16,170 nt of DNA from Prevotella sp. (lineage in GTDB: Bacteria > Bacteroidota > Bacteroidia > Bacteroidales > Bacteroidaceae). The stretch lies in assembly GCA_021636625.1 (NCBI GenBank), contig JAJWLX010000074.1:1-16170 (forward strand), written 5' to 3'. The notes under the pieces are model-generated. The model was not told where the DNA came from. It ran no database searches and worked only from the letters and a program-made list of their open reading frames with translations. Shown here piece by piece: positions 6,964 through 13,749 of this stretch. The first letter of the stretch is position 1. Every line of letters starts with the position of its first letter. Position numbers and translations under genes: made by a program.

Positions 6964-7284
6964 ATGAATAAATACGAACTCGAAAAGAAGATAAATGAAT
7001 TGGAGAAGCTTACTGTTGAAGTTTCTACGCGTGCCATCGTCAGCGATGATGTTGAGGCATCAAGCCATATTATTATTGAAGGCAATAACCACGAAGCTTT
7101 TCCTGTCTTAGGTTATACCCATTCAGGCAAGATTGATGTCATTTATATAGATTCTCCTAATAATACAGGTAATAAGGATTTCATCTATAATGATTCTTTT
7201 GTTAATAAGGAAGATGGCTTCCCCCATTCCAAATGGCTTTCTTTTAGAAATAAGCATTTGAAGATTTCTATGAACTTGCAATAA
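6964..7284 (+). pseudogene. N-terminal remnant of a type III restriction-modification methyltransferase (Mod)
   Basis: 106 codons whose second half, GNNHEAFPVLGYTHSGK then IDVIYIDSPNNTGNKDF and a KWLSFRNKHLKI segment, clearly follows the conserved N-terminal part of type III Mod DNA methyltransferases (IDVIYIDPPYNTG..DF.YND.F). Intact Mod proteins are about 600 residues and methylate adenine in the R-M recognition site. Here the catalytic DPPY motif (motif IV) reads D-S-P-N, so Pro and the stacking Tyr are lost, and a stop at 7282-7284 ends the frame right after the segment. The rest of mod and the partner res gene are absent. The fimbrillin gene starts 13 bases later, implying that a deletion or insertion joined the two. 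It is almost certainly non-functional as a methylase. Confidence 0.82.
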
Positions 7285-7297
7285 AAACCGACATACA

Positions 7298-9817
7298 ATG
7301 AAGAAAATTGATACATTATATTTCATTATACTCTGTACCTTGGTATTTGCCTCTTGCTCAGAAAGTGATGGGCTTTCCAATGGTATAGCCTTATCTAAGG
7401 ATAAGATTGTGTTTTCTGCTACCTTTCAGGGTGGCTGGAATGGAGGAAAAAGTACAGGAGGTGGCAATAGCAGCCGTGCTGGCAAACCTTCGTTTTCCGG
7501 TCTCGCTATGGAGCAGAAAGTACTGACTGCAAATGAAGGACTCGCTAAGCCGCTCTACCTGCATCCATTAGAAACCGAAAATACTTCGGTTATGAATGCT
7601 ATGCCTCAAACCCGTGGAGTGATGAATGAGTCTTCCACAGTTGGCAGCTTCGGTGTCAGTGCCGTCTATAGCAAAGACGGAGTTAATTCTTCTTTATTCC
7701 AAAATGCAGAAGCAACGCAGAATGGCAATTATTGGTTTACTTCAGGTAATGCAACATGGCCATTAGACGGCTCTGTTTCTTTCTATGCCTATGCTCCCTA
7801 TAATGATGCTTCCTTGTCCTTACAAGGCAGCGATGATTTCGTGAAGAACAAGACCATTCGCTATACGGCAAATACTGATTTTTCCAAGCAGCCAGACCTT
7901 ATCGTAGCTAAAAGCGAAAGTAATGCTTTTACTTCATCAACAGCCAATAAGGCTGTAGGTCTCAGCTTTAACCATGCCCTTACTGCCATCACCTTCTCAA
8001 TCAGTGCCGATATGATACCCGGAAAGGTGAAGAGTATTACGGTAAGTGGTGTTTACGGACAGGGAGATTATGATTTTTCTACAGAAAAATGGATACATTT
8101 GGCTAATCCATCTACTTATGTCATCACGCTGAATGATGCATCAGTAAAAGCTGGTGAGAGCAAGGCTCTTACCGACAAGAACTCTGCCTTGATGATGATA
8201 CCTCAGGACCTCGACGCAAATGCCAATGCCAAGGTATCAATGGTATTCAATGATGGTGAAAAAGATAAAACCGTGTCTTTTAGCCTGAACGGAACCTGGG
8301 ATGCAGGCAAACATATCACCTATGTGCTTTCCTCTTCAAAGATTACGACGCTGAATATGGGCAGCCTGGATTATCCTGCTGGCTGGAATAGCGTAAATAC
8401 TGGTGCTAAGAATCAGATTCGGACAGCATACGCCAGCAATACTTCTGCAGGATTGTTTGTGGTGAACGAGGAGAAAAAGGTGATAGCCGCAAATGTCCAG
8501 TTGACCTATAATGGTACCTCCTGGTCTCTTCCTGCAGATTCCAAGCTGAAATTCTCGCCAAAGTACAGTTATTTTGTATATTATCCGTATCAGGCTAGCC
8601 TGGCAGGTTTGCCTGCTGTTAATACTACCGTTAGTGACGTTTCTAGCTCCCCCCAGTTCTTTACTGATGCCGTTGCTACTTGGAAAAGCAGTAAAATTAC
8701 TGCCGATCAGAGTACCCTGGATAAGATGAATGCCTGCGACTTACAGATTGGCAAGGCTTTGCTGAATGAAGATGGCTGTAAGGTGAACTTTGCGATGGAG
8801 CATGCTATGGGACTGGCAGTCTTGAATAGAGAATCCAAATCTCTAGATCATTTTTATAAGTTGAATGGGTACGAAGATTATACTTGGTCAAACGGATCTG
8901 TTCCAACGACAGCAAATGGTACTATTTCTGGTCTGAATTTATTTTCAACAACAGCGACACAAGGTATTATGATTGTTGTACCTAGCAGTACTGCAACGTT
9001 TACTAATACCAGTATTGGTAAGGATGAATGGATAAATAAAAGTGTTTCTATAACGATTAATGAAGGAAATAAGGTTTATTCTGGTGAAGCAAAATTAAAA
9101 CTGCAGCATTATGATGAGACTACTTATACGATGGAAGTTGGTGATATCTATTATAGCGATGGTGCCATGACCCATCAAAGCGAAGATCTTGCTTCTGATA
9201 AAACACCGATCGGAATTGTTGGTTATCTCGGCAATAATTATTGGACGGAAAAAGGGGTGAGCGGTAAGGGTGGTCACGCCTTGGTGATGTGTTTGAAAAC
9301 TATTGGTTCTATAGGTTCAACGGTAGAGGCACAAGAAGTTTATAAAAATGAGGGTAATGGAGAGAAAGTTGCTGCATATATCGGCACAGGATATGCTTGG
9401 AATTCTTCTTCTAATAGTGATGCAGGCAGAATAAAGGTAAACAGTAAGTCTTTACTTGTAAATTCTTATAATCAGACTTATGGTTCTGGCTATACAGAGA
9501 CAGCTGCATTAATCAAAAAATGGGGCCCAGACGCAGCCGCAGCTTATCAGGCAAAGAATTACAAGACGCTTCCGGCTAACTCTACTAAGTGTACTGGTTG
9601 GTTTTTACCAACAGCAGGTCAGTTTTATGCAGTAATGACAACTTTAGGTAAACCTTTTTCAAGTGACTGGACTGGAATCTGGGATGGTAATACATCTACT
9701 CACCCGAATCAAGGATTCTTTAGTAATATGACAACCGTTACTACAAATGTTAATAATAAGTTGAAGAAAGTCGGTGACACAAAATATACTGAGTTTTTTG
9801 GAGTGGTCAATACTTAG
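7298..9817 (+). CDS. Fimbrillin-family lipoprotein (Mfa-like) with lectin-like C-terminus, ended by an amber codon
   Basis: 839 residues before TAG at 9815-9817. Signal peptide with lipobox FASC, Cys20. A Gly/Ser-rich spacer (about 44-66) precedes QTRGVMNESS (104-113), typical of the start of the PF13149 Mfa_like_1 fimbrillin domain; a first beta-rich fimbrillin-like domain contains SFYAYAPYN, and a second contains YFVYYPYQ. From about residue 640 the sequence becomes C-type-lectin/FISUMP-like, with IGIVGYLGNNYW, a Gly/Asn-rich middle and CTGWFLPTAGQ at 765-775. That fold normally ends with a W[ST]SSE strand and a VRPFLAF tail, and exactly this follows after the stop (see next entry). Such proteins are pilus or tip adhesins on the surface. 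The length, the missing tail and the intact downstream frame argue that the amber truncates the protein, or that it is misread, rather than being a natural end. Confidence 0.85.
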   Translation: MKKIDTLYFIILCTLVFASCSESDGLSNGIALSKDKIVFSATFQGGWNGGKSTGGGNSSRAGKPSFSGLAMEQKVLTANEGLAKPLYLHPLETENTSVMNAMPQTRGVMNESSTVGSFGVSAVYSKDGVNSSLFQNAEATQNGNYWFTSGNATWPLDGSVSFYAYAPYNDASLSLQGSDDFVKNKTIRYTANTDFSKQPDLIVAKSESNAFTSSTANKAVGLSFNHALTAITFSISADMIPGKVKSITVSGVYGQGDYDFSTEKWIHLANPSTYVITLNDASVKAGESKALTDKNSALMMIPQDLDANANAKVSMVFNDGEKDKTVSFSLNGTWDAGKHITYVLSSSKITTLNMGSLDYPAGWNSVNTGAKNQIRTAYASNTSAGLFVVNEEKKVIAANVQLTYNGTSWSLPADSKLKFSPKYSYFVYYPYQASLAGLPAVNTTVSDVSSSPQFFTDAVATWKSSKITADQSTLDKMNACDLQIGKALLNEDGCKVNFAMEHAMGLAVLNRESKSLDHFYKLNGYEDYTWSNGSVPTTANGTISGLNLFSTTATQGIMIVVPSSTATFTNTSIGKDEWINKSVSITINEGNKVYSGEAKLKLQHYDETTYTMEVGDIYYSDGAMTHQSEDLASDKTPIGIVGYLGNNYWTEKGVSGKGGHALVMCLKTIGSIGSTVEAQEVYKNEGNGEKVAAYIGTGYAWNSSSNSDAGRIKVNSKSLLVNSYNQTYGSGYTETAALIKKWGPDAAAAYQAKNYKTLPANSTKCTGWFLPTAGQFYAVMTTLGKPFSSDWTGIWDGNTSTHPNQGFFSNMTTVTTNVNNKLKKVGDTKYTEFFGVVNT

Positions 9818-9967
9818 GCTTGGACCTCTTCGGAGTTTTCTGCCTCGCTTGCCATTTTTGTTGATTCGGGCGTTGACGATTTCCAAAAATCTGGGTCTGT
9901 CCATTTCGACGGCACCATTGGTCGCTGGACGGGTGCGAGACCGGTCCGCCCGTTTCTCGCTTTTTAG
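9815..9967 (+). other. In-frame lectin-like tail beyond the amber codon, candidate DGR variable region
   Basis: After TAG (9815-9817) the same frame continues for 49 codons, AWTSSEFSAS then LAIFVDSGVDDF and ending RPVRPFLAF, to TAG at 9965-9967. WTSSE...RPV(R)P.LAF is the standard terminus of the lectin-like fold that the upstream protein lacks. My count gives about 19 A in the 145 bases 9816-9960 versus about 51 A in the 145 bases just before, and GC of about 56 percent. In the 49 codons, 35 end in C or T, and none encodes Asn or Tyr. A GC-rich hairpin, GCGAGA (9935-9940) with TCTCGC (9955-9960), closes the segment. Adenine loss, NNY codons, a lectin fold and a GC 3' hairpin are the usual marks of a DGR variable repeat. 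No template repeat or reverse transcriptase is seen here. Confidence 0.6.
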
Positions 9968-10014
9968 CCATTATCAATTCCGCAACAGGGGCAATACTAC
10001 TTATCATCTGCTAG

Positions 10015-10056
10015 AATAAAAATGCGTGTTTTATATAGAAATAAGCGTATTTTATT
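10015..10056 (+). terminator. Possible terminator after the fimbrillin gene
   Basis: AAAATGCG (10019-10026) pairs with CGTATTTT (10046-10053) with one G-U, and AAT/ATT extends it past a one-base bulge. The AT-rich stem has a 19-base loop and is followed by ATTCAATAAATAAT rather than a clean T-run, so the call is weak. The bases from 9968 to 10014 show nothing else. Confidence 0.4.
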
Positions 10057-10114
10057 CAATAAATAATAGAGGATGGGCATATATGAAAGATGTATGGTAG
10101 GAAAGACCAAGAGG

Positions 10115-10230
10115 CTGATTTTAGCCCCCTGATTTACACCAAACTAATGGTGTTGCCCCTGATTTGCAATAAACTTTAACGCTGTTGCCGCTGATTTGCG
10201 ACAAAAAAGTAGTGTCTTTGCCCCTGATTT
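10115..10230 (+). repeat. CTGATTT-centred hairpin repeat array
   Basis: CTGATTT occurs at 10115, 10129, 10159, 10191 and 10224; the last four are 30, 32 and 33 bases apart, mostly preceded by GCCC. Two copies sit in the loop of similar hairpins: TGTTGC (10151-10156) with GCAATA (10166-10171), and TGTTGC (10183-10188) with GCGACA (10198-10203), both fully paired when G-U is allowed. Another dyad, ACACC (10136-10140)/GGTGT (10149-10153), lies inside the first unit. The array ends 8 bases before the ATG of the ATPase remnant. Confidence 0.7.
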
Positions 10231-10237
10231 GAAACAA

Positions 10238-10363
10238 ATGCGTATGTTTAGACGAAATATCATCAGTAAACTGGAGGCTTGGAAGCAAGACAAAAAGCAT
10301 AAGATCAAGACAATTCATAAGGAAGAGTTTACGTTGATTAATCTTCCGTTCCTATATAATTAA
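10238..10363 (+). pseudogene. Fused N- and C-terminal remnant of a DUF4143-type ATPase
   Basis: 41 codons from ATG 10238 to TAA 10361-10363. The start, MFRRNIISKLEAWKQ, matches the first residues of Bacteroidota DUF4143 ATPases (M[FY]xRxI...L..WK), which normally continue at once into RGARQVGKT. Here that P-loop and some 350 residues are missing, and the frame passes into EEFTLINLPFLYN, which resembles the extreme C-terminus of the same proteins. An internal deletion that kept frame explains both halves. It cannot bind ATP. The C-terminal assignment is less certain than the N-terminal one. Confidence 0.5.
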
Positions 10364-10402
10364 GGTGGACAATGATTTTTAGGAATAGCAATGTCCACCT
10401 TA
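10361..10402. terminator. Bidirectional terminator between convergent units
   Basis: TAAGGTGGACA (10361-10371) and TGTCCACCTTA (10392-10402) form a perfect 11-bp stem with a 20-base loop, overlapping the stop of the ATPase remnant. It is followed on the plus strand by TTATATATATA. The convergent cvfB gene ends 26 bases away, with an A8 tract (T8 on the minus strand) between its stop and the stem. Confidence 0.7.
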
Positions 10403-10427
10403 TTATATATATACATCTAAAAAAAAA

Positions 10428-11270
10428 TTATTCTGCCAGTCGGATGCTCATCGGGCTTACGGTGATGAGGCGCTTCTTGTAGAGGTCGCCTATGGCACGC
10501 TTGTAAACCTTCTTGCTCACGTGGAAACGCTCGTAGATATCGTCGGCCTCGCTCTTGTCGCCAAGGTTGCACTCGCCGTCGTTGTCCAGGAGATACTGGT
10601 AGAGGGTTTCGGCGAAATCGGCAGTCTGCTGGATGCCGGTCTTCTGCAGGGTGACATCTATCTTTCCATCAGGACGAACTCTTCCGATGTAGCCCTTCAT
10701 CTTGTCACCCGTGTGGATATACTGGAAGATCTGATCCTGATAGAGGAGACCCGGATACTGGTTGTCGATGATAACCTTGAAGCCGAGGTCGGTCTTCTGC
10801 CAGATGAGGAGATCTACCTCATCGCCATGCTTGTAGTGAGGATGGTCTTCGTTGAGATAACGCTCAATCTTGGCAGAGGCAACGATGCGATAGCTCTCCT
10901 CATCGATGTGGATATGCACGATGTAGGAGTTGCCGAGCACCATGCGCTTCTTCTGCTCACGGAATGGGCAGAAGATGTCCTTCATCAGCCCCCAGCCCAG
11001 GAAGGCTCCGTATTCGTTGACCCATTTCACTTCGAGATAGGCGAAATCGCCCACCTTAGCCAATGGGGTTTCGGTGGTAGCGATGAGGCGCTCTTCCTGG
11101 TCGAGATAGATGAAGACATCCAGCTCGTCGCCGATGCCTGCGTCTTCAGGTACGTAGCGGGATGGAAGGAGGATTTCTCCCTCGTCACCACCATCGAGAT
11201 ACAGACCGAAATCAACTTTCTTTACGATGCGAAGGCGATTGTAATCGCCGAGTTTTATCTTTTTTGCCAT
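10428..11270 (-). CDS. cvfB: CvfB-like S1-domain RNA-binding protein
   Basis: 280 residues, the usual length of the CvfB/YitL family. Three S1-like OB folds can be traced at about 10-65, 70-135 and 147-212; conserved pieces include VDFGLYLDGGDEGEILLPSRYV, quoted here by its core GEILLPSRYVP, then TPLAKVGDFAYLEVKWVNEYG in the second, and GYIGRVRPDGKIDVTLQ in the third. Residues 218-280 form a winged-helix end with FHVSKKVYKRAIGDLYKKRLI. CvfB proteins bind RNA in the cytoplasm and influence virulence gene expression in Staphylococcus; targets in Bacteroidota are unknown. It appears to be transcribed alone: LolD lies 144 bases upstream on the same strand with a repeat element between them. No consensus promoter was found ahead of it. 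Confidence 0.9.
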   Translation of the reverse strand: MAKKIKLGDYNRLRIVKKVDFGLYLDGGDEGEILLPSRYVPEDAGIGDELDVFIYLDQEERLIATTETPLAKVGDFAYLEVKWVNEYGAFLGWGLMKDIFCPFREQKKRMVLGNSYIVHIHIDEESYRIVASAKIERYLNEDHPHYKHGDEVDLLIWQKTDLGFKVIIDNQYPGLLYQDQIFQYIHTGDKMKGYIGRVRPDGKIDVTLQKTGIQQTADFAETLYQYLLDNDGECNLGDKSEADDIYERFHVSKKVYKRAIGDLYKKRLITVSPMSIRLAE

Positions 11271-11303
11271 ATAATATTATTTTCGAGAATATAAAATGCT
11301 TTT

Positions 11304-11412
11304 GCCCTTACAGGGCGACAGGTTTGTGTCCGTAATTACCCAGGGTGTTGCCCTGGGCTTGGAGCTTCTGCCCTTTACCTTTCCCTTCGGCCGGTGACCG
11401 TTGGTTCAGGGC
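11304..11412. repeat. GCCCT/AGGGC intergenic repetitive element
   Basis: Three hairpins in 109 bases: GCCCT-TAC-AGGGC wording at 11304-11316, CCCAGGG-TGTTG-CCCTGGG at 11339-11357, and GCCCT (11370-11374) with AGGGC (11408-11412). The intervening text (ACAGGTTTGTGTCCGTAATT and CTTGGAGCTTCTG) is of the kind found repeatedly between genes in Bacteroidales genomes; that recurrence is from memory. The third hairpin has a 33-base loop in place of the short loop seen in the first. The element ends 3 bases before the lolD stop codon. Confidence 0.7.
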
Positions 11413-11414
11413 GT

Positions 11415-12164
11415 TTAGATGCAATCTATGGATGAGTCTGGTTCTTCTGCAGAAACTTCTTTATTGTTATCAGCAGGTTCTTCCTGGCTATCAGCAGCTC
11501 CTGCTTCCACCGTCTTCTCAATCATTCCATCCTTGAGATGAATGGTGCGGTCGGTGATGGCAGCAAGACCCTCATCATGAGTTACGATGACGAAAGTCTG
11601 ACCGAACTTGTCTCTGAGGTCGAAGAAGAGCTGGTGAAGCTCAGCCTTGTTCTTGGTGTCGAGACTTCCTGATGGCTCATCGGCAAGGATGACAGCAGGA
11701 TTATTGACCAAAGCTCTCGCCACGGCTACACGCTGTTTCTCACCACCGGATAACTCGGCAGGCTTGTGACTGGCTCTATCGCTCAAGCCCATGAATTCCA
11801 ATAACTCCTCGGCACGCTCCTTGGCTTCCTTGCGGCTCTTGCCAGCGATGAAGGCAGGAATCATGATGTTCTCCAGGGCGGTGAACTCTGGTAGAAGCTG
11901 ATGGAACTGGAAGACGAAACCGAGATGCTGGTTGCGGAAATCGCTCAACTTCTTGGTGCTGAGGCTGCGCACATCCACGCCATCTACCTCAATGCTGCCA
12001 CTATCAGGCTTGTCGAGGGTACCGATAATCTGGAGGAGTGTAGTCTTGCCGGCACCACTAGGACCGACGATACTAACCACTTCGCCCTTGTCAATATGCA
12101 GGTCGATGCCCTTGAGTACCTGCAGGGAGCCGAAGCTCTTTGTTATACCTTTTATATTAATCAT
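11415..12164 (-). CDS. lolD: LolD-like lipoprotein-release ABC transporter ATPase
   Basis: 249 residues from ATG at 12164. An upstream in-frame ATG at 12203 would add 13 residues of unconserved sequence, while MINIKGITKSFG is the normal start of this family. Walker A GPSGAGKTT (34-42), Q-loop Q86, signature LSGGEKQR (138-145), Walker B VILADEP (158-164) and switch His196 in VTHDE are all intact. The LolD/MacB type is recognisable from GSLDTKNKAELHQLF and QFHQLLPEFTALEN. With LolC/E permeases, encoded elsewhere, it would power release of lipoproteins from the inner membrane toward the outer membrane. The last 30 residues form an extra acidic tail rich in Glu, Asp and Ala that is not part of the ATPase fold. 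The stop codon abuts the intergenic repeat. Confidence 0.87.
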   Translation of the reverse strand: MINIKGITKSFGSLQVLKGIDLHIDKGEVVSIVGPSGAGKTTLLQIIGTLDKPDSGSIEVDGVDVRSLSTKKLSDFRNQHLGFVFQFHQLLPEFTALENIMIPAFIAGKSRKEAKERAEELLEFMGLSDRASHKPAELSGGEKQRVAVARALVNNPAVILADEPSGSLDTKNKAELHQLFFDLRDKFGQTFVIVTHDEGLAAITDRTIHLKDGMIEKTVEAGAADSQEEPADNNKEVSAEEPDSSIDCI

Positions 12165-12190
12165 TTTCTTACTCAAAATTATTTTGCAGG

Positions 12191-12198
12191 CAAAATTA
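12191..12198 (-). promoter_or_regulatory. Putative -7 element for lolD
   Basis: Read on the minus strand this is TAATTTTG, an exact TAnnTTTG match, placing the start of transcription about 20 bases before the lolD ATG. No TTTG is present at the expected -33 distance, so support is partial. Confidence 0.4.
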
Positions 12199-12264
12199 AG
12201 CAAAATAATTGGAAAAGCCTAATTTTAAGAGATAAAAAGAAATAAGGAGGGATATAAAAAAACA

Positions 12265-12298
12265 AAACGAGCCTTATTCTTGCAAATAAAGCTCGTTT
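12265..12298 (-). terminator. Terminator of the pectin glycosidase operon
   Basis: AAACGAGC (12265-12272) pairs perfectly with GCTCGTTT (12291-12298), and five further pairs follow inside after one mismatch, with a 6-base loop. Read on the minus strand it is followed by TTTTGTTTTTTTAT, a good T-run. It lies 40 bases past the GH28 stop codon and separates the operon from lolD. Confidence 0.82.
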
Positions 12299-12338
12299 CA
12301 GTACTCAATTCTGTATTACTTTCTATAAAATGTATGTG

Positions 12339-13730
12339 TTATTTCAACCCATCGGCATCACCGGTGGTCTTCAATCCGTTGCTTTTTTCTCTAGGGGTGA
12401 TATTCACCTTCTTGGCTATGGTGTTCTCGATAAGGTTGGTATCAAAAGCCATCTTCTTGTCGGTACAGTTGATGTTCTCGAAGGTGAAATCTACCAGACG
12501 GTATTTCTCGCTCTTGCCCACATCGAAGAAGTTGTCGCAATCCATCTGGATATTCTTCATCGTGATGTTGTTGCACTGGCTCAGAGGCATGTCCTTGCGA
12601 TTGCCTGGCTTGAAGAACTGCTTCCATGGGCGGATGACGAGGAAGCTGCCTGTGGTGCCCTGGATGTTATCCACCGTTACGTACTCGTAATGCTGAGGAG
12701 TATCAGGACGCATCTTTAGCCAGAGTACGCGCTGTGCATTGCCCACCTTGGTGTTGCGCAATACGATGTTGCGGTCTTTCACGCTTTCGCTGCCGAGGGT
12801 TAAGCAGCCGTGCACTCTTCCGTAGTTACAGTTTTGGATGAGCACGTTATATACAGGACCATTCTCTGGTGCCTGGTCTGCCCAGGTGCCCTTACCGCCC
12901 TTGATGGCGATGGCATCATCGTTTACGCTCATGTAGCAGCCATCCACCAGCACATCGTGACATACATCGATGTCGATGGCATCGCTACTTGGTGCCCGCA
13001 TGCCACTGGTAGGGGCGAAGATGGTGCAGCCCAGGAAGCGGACATGGTCGCAACGGTAGATGTGGTTGGTCCAGAACGGACTGTTCTGGATATGTACATC
13101 CTGCAAGGTTACGTTGCTTGAGTTGCTGATATAGACGAGGCGGGGACGCTGTGCATCCTTGTTGGTGCATTCACGGTTCCAGGTGCGACGAATCCAGAAC
13201 TCCTCCCAGTAGTGATAACCATTGCCATCGATGGTACCTGGACCAGCGATGGTGAAGCCGTTGCATTTGTCGGCATTGATGAAGGCTGAGAAGTATTTGC
13301 AGGTCTCGCCCTCGATGCGGGTTTCCATTACCGGGAAGTTGGCGATGCGGTCGCTGCCTTTCAGTTTTCCGCCTTCCGAAACATAAAGGTGGGTCTTTGG
13401 CTTGAAGAAGAGGGCACCGCTCTGATAGGTTCCGGCAGGTATTACGATAACACCACCGCCATCCTTGGCTGCCCGGTCGATGACCGCCTGGATGGCCTGG
13501 GTCTGAATCAGGGTACTATCCGTCTTTACGCCATAGTCGGTGAGGATGTATTTCTTGCCCAGGGTATCCACATTCACCTTCTGTGCGTTGCTGAACCAGG
13601 CATCCATCTTTGTTCCATCAGGCCAAAGTTCGGTTTGTGCCTTCTTTGCTTTCTTCTGTTTCTTAGCGGCATTGGCGCTCAGTGGCGAAAACGCCACCAG
13701 GCAAGCCATCAGCCAGATATATTTCTTCAT
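12339..13730 (-). CDS. GH28 family polygalacturonase-like glycosidase
   Basis: 463 residues with a Sec signal peptide ending SANA near residue 21, so it is exported, probably to the periplasm. The parallel beta-helix family signature is in order: SSDAIDID at 248-255 (position of the canonical NTD), NDD at 270-272, HGCLTLGSES at 307-316 (canonical GHG..SIGS) and KMRPD at 339-343 (canonical RIK). The three catalytic aspartates would be in DAIDID and NDD. GH28 enzymes hydrolyse alpha-1,4 galacturonic acid linkages in polygalacturonan or rhamnogalacturonan; exo-action on oligomers is likely given the neighbours, which is inference. It is the last gene of the operon, 19 bases after GH105, and ends in a clear terminator. 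A lysine-rich stretch (KKQKKAKKAQ) follows the signal peptide. Confidence 0.9.
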   Translation of the reverse strand: MKKYIWLMACLVAFSPLSANAAKKQKKAKKAQTELWPDGTKMDAWFSNAQKVNVDTLGKKYILTDYGVKTDSTLIQTQAIQAVIDRAAKDGGGVIVIPAGTYQSGALFFKPKTHLYVSEGGKLKGSDRIANFPVMETRIEGETCKYFSAFINADKCNGFTIAGPGTIDGNGYHYWEEFWIRRTWNRECTNKDAQRPRLVYISNSSNVTLQDVHIQNSPFWTNHIYRCDHVRFLGCTIFAPTSGMRAPSSDAIDIDVCHDVLVDGCYMSVNDDAIAIKGGKGTWADQAPENGPVYNVLIQNCNYGRVHGCLTLGSESVKDRNIVLRNTKVGNAQRVLWLKMRPDTPQHYEYVTVDNIQGTTGSFLVIRPWKQFFKPGNRKDMPLSQCNNITMKNIQMDCDNFFDVGKSEKYRLVDFTFENINCTDKKMAFDTNLIENTIAKKVNITPREKSNGLKTTGDADGLK

Positions 13731-13749
13731 GATTTGTTTTTTTACCTTT

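Noticed and set aside
9774..10019. Separate small gene overlapping the fimbrillin end (81 codons, another frame)
   Set aside because: The frame that continues the fimbrillin lectin fold is the one with family similarity; the alternative frame has none.
10115..10230. CRISPR array or DGR template for the fimbrillin tail
   Set aside because: The spacing is irregular with related, not unique, intervals, and the sequence has no similarity to 9818-9965.
11345..11536. Small protein starting MLPWAWSFCP
   Set aside because: It is a translation of the GCCCT/AGGGC intergenic repeat running into the antisense of lolD, a common false gene call in Bacteroidales.
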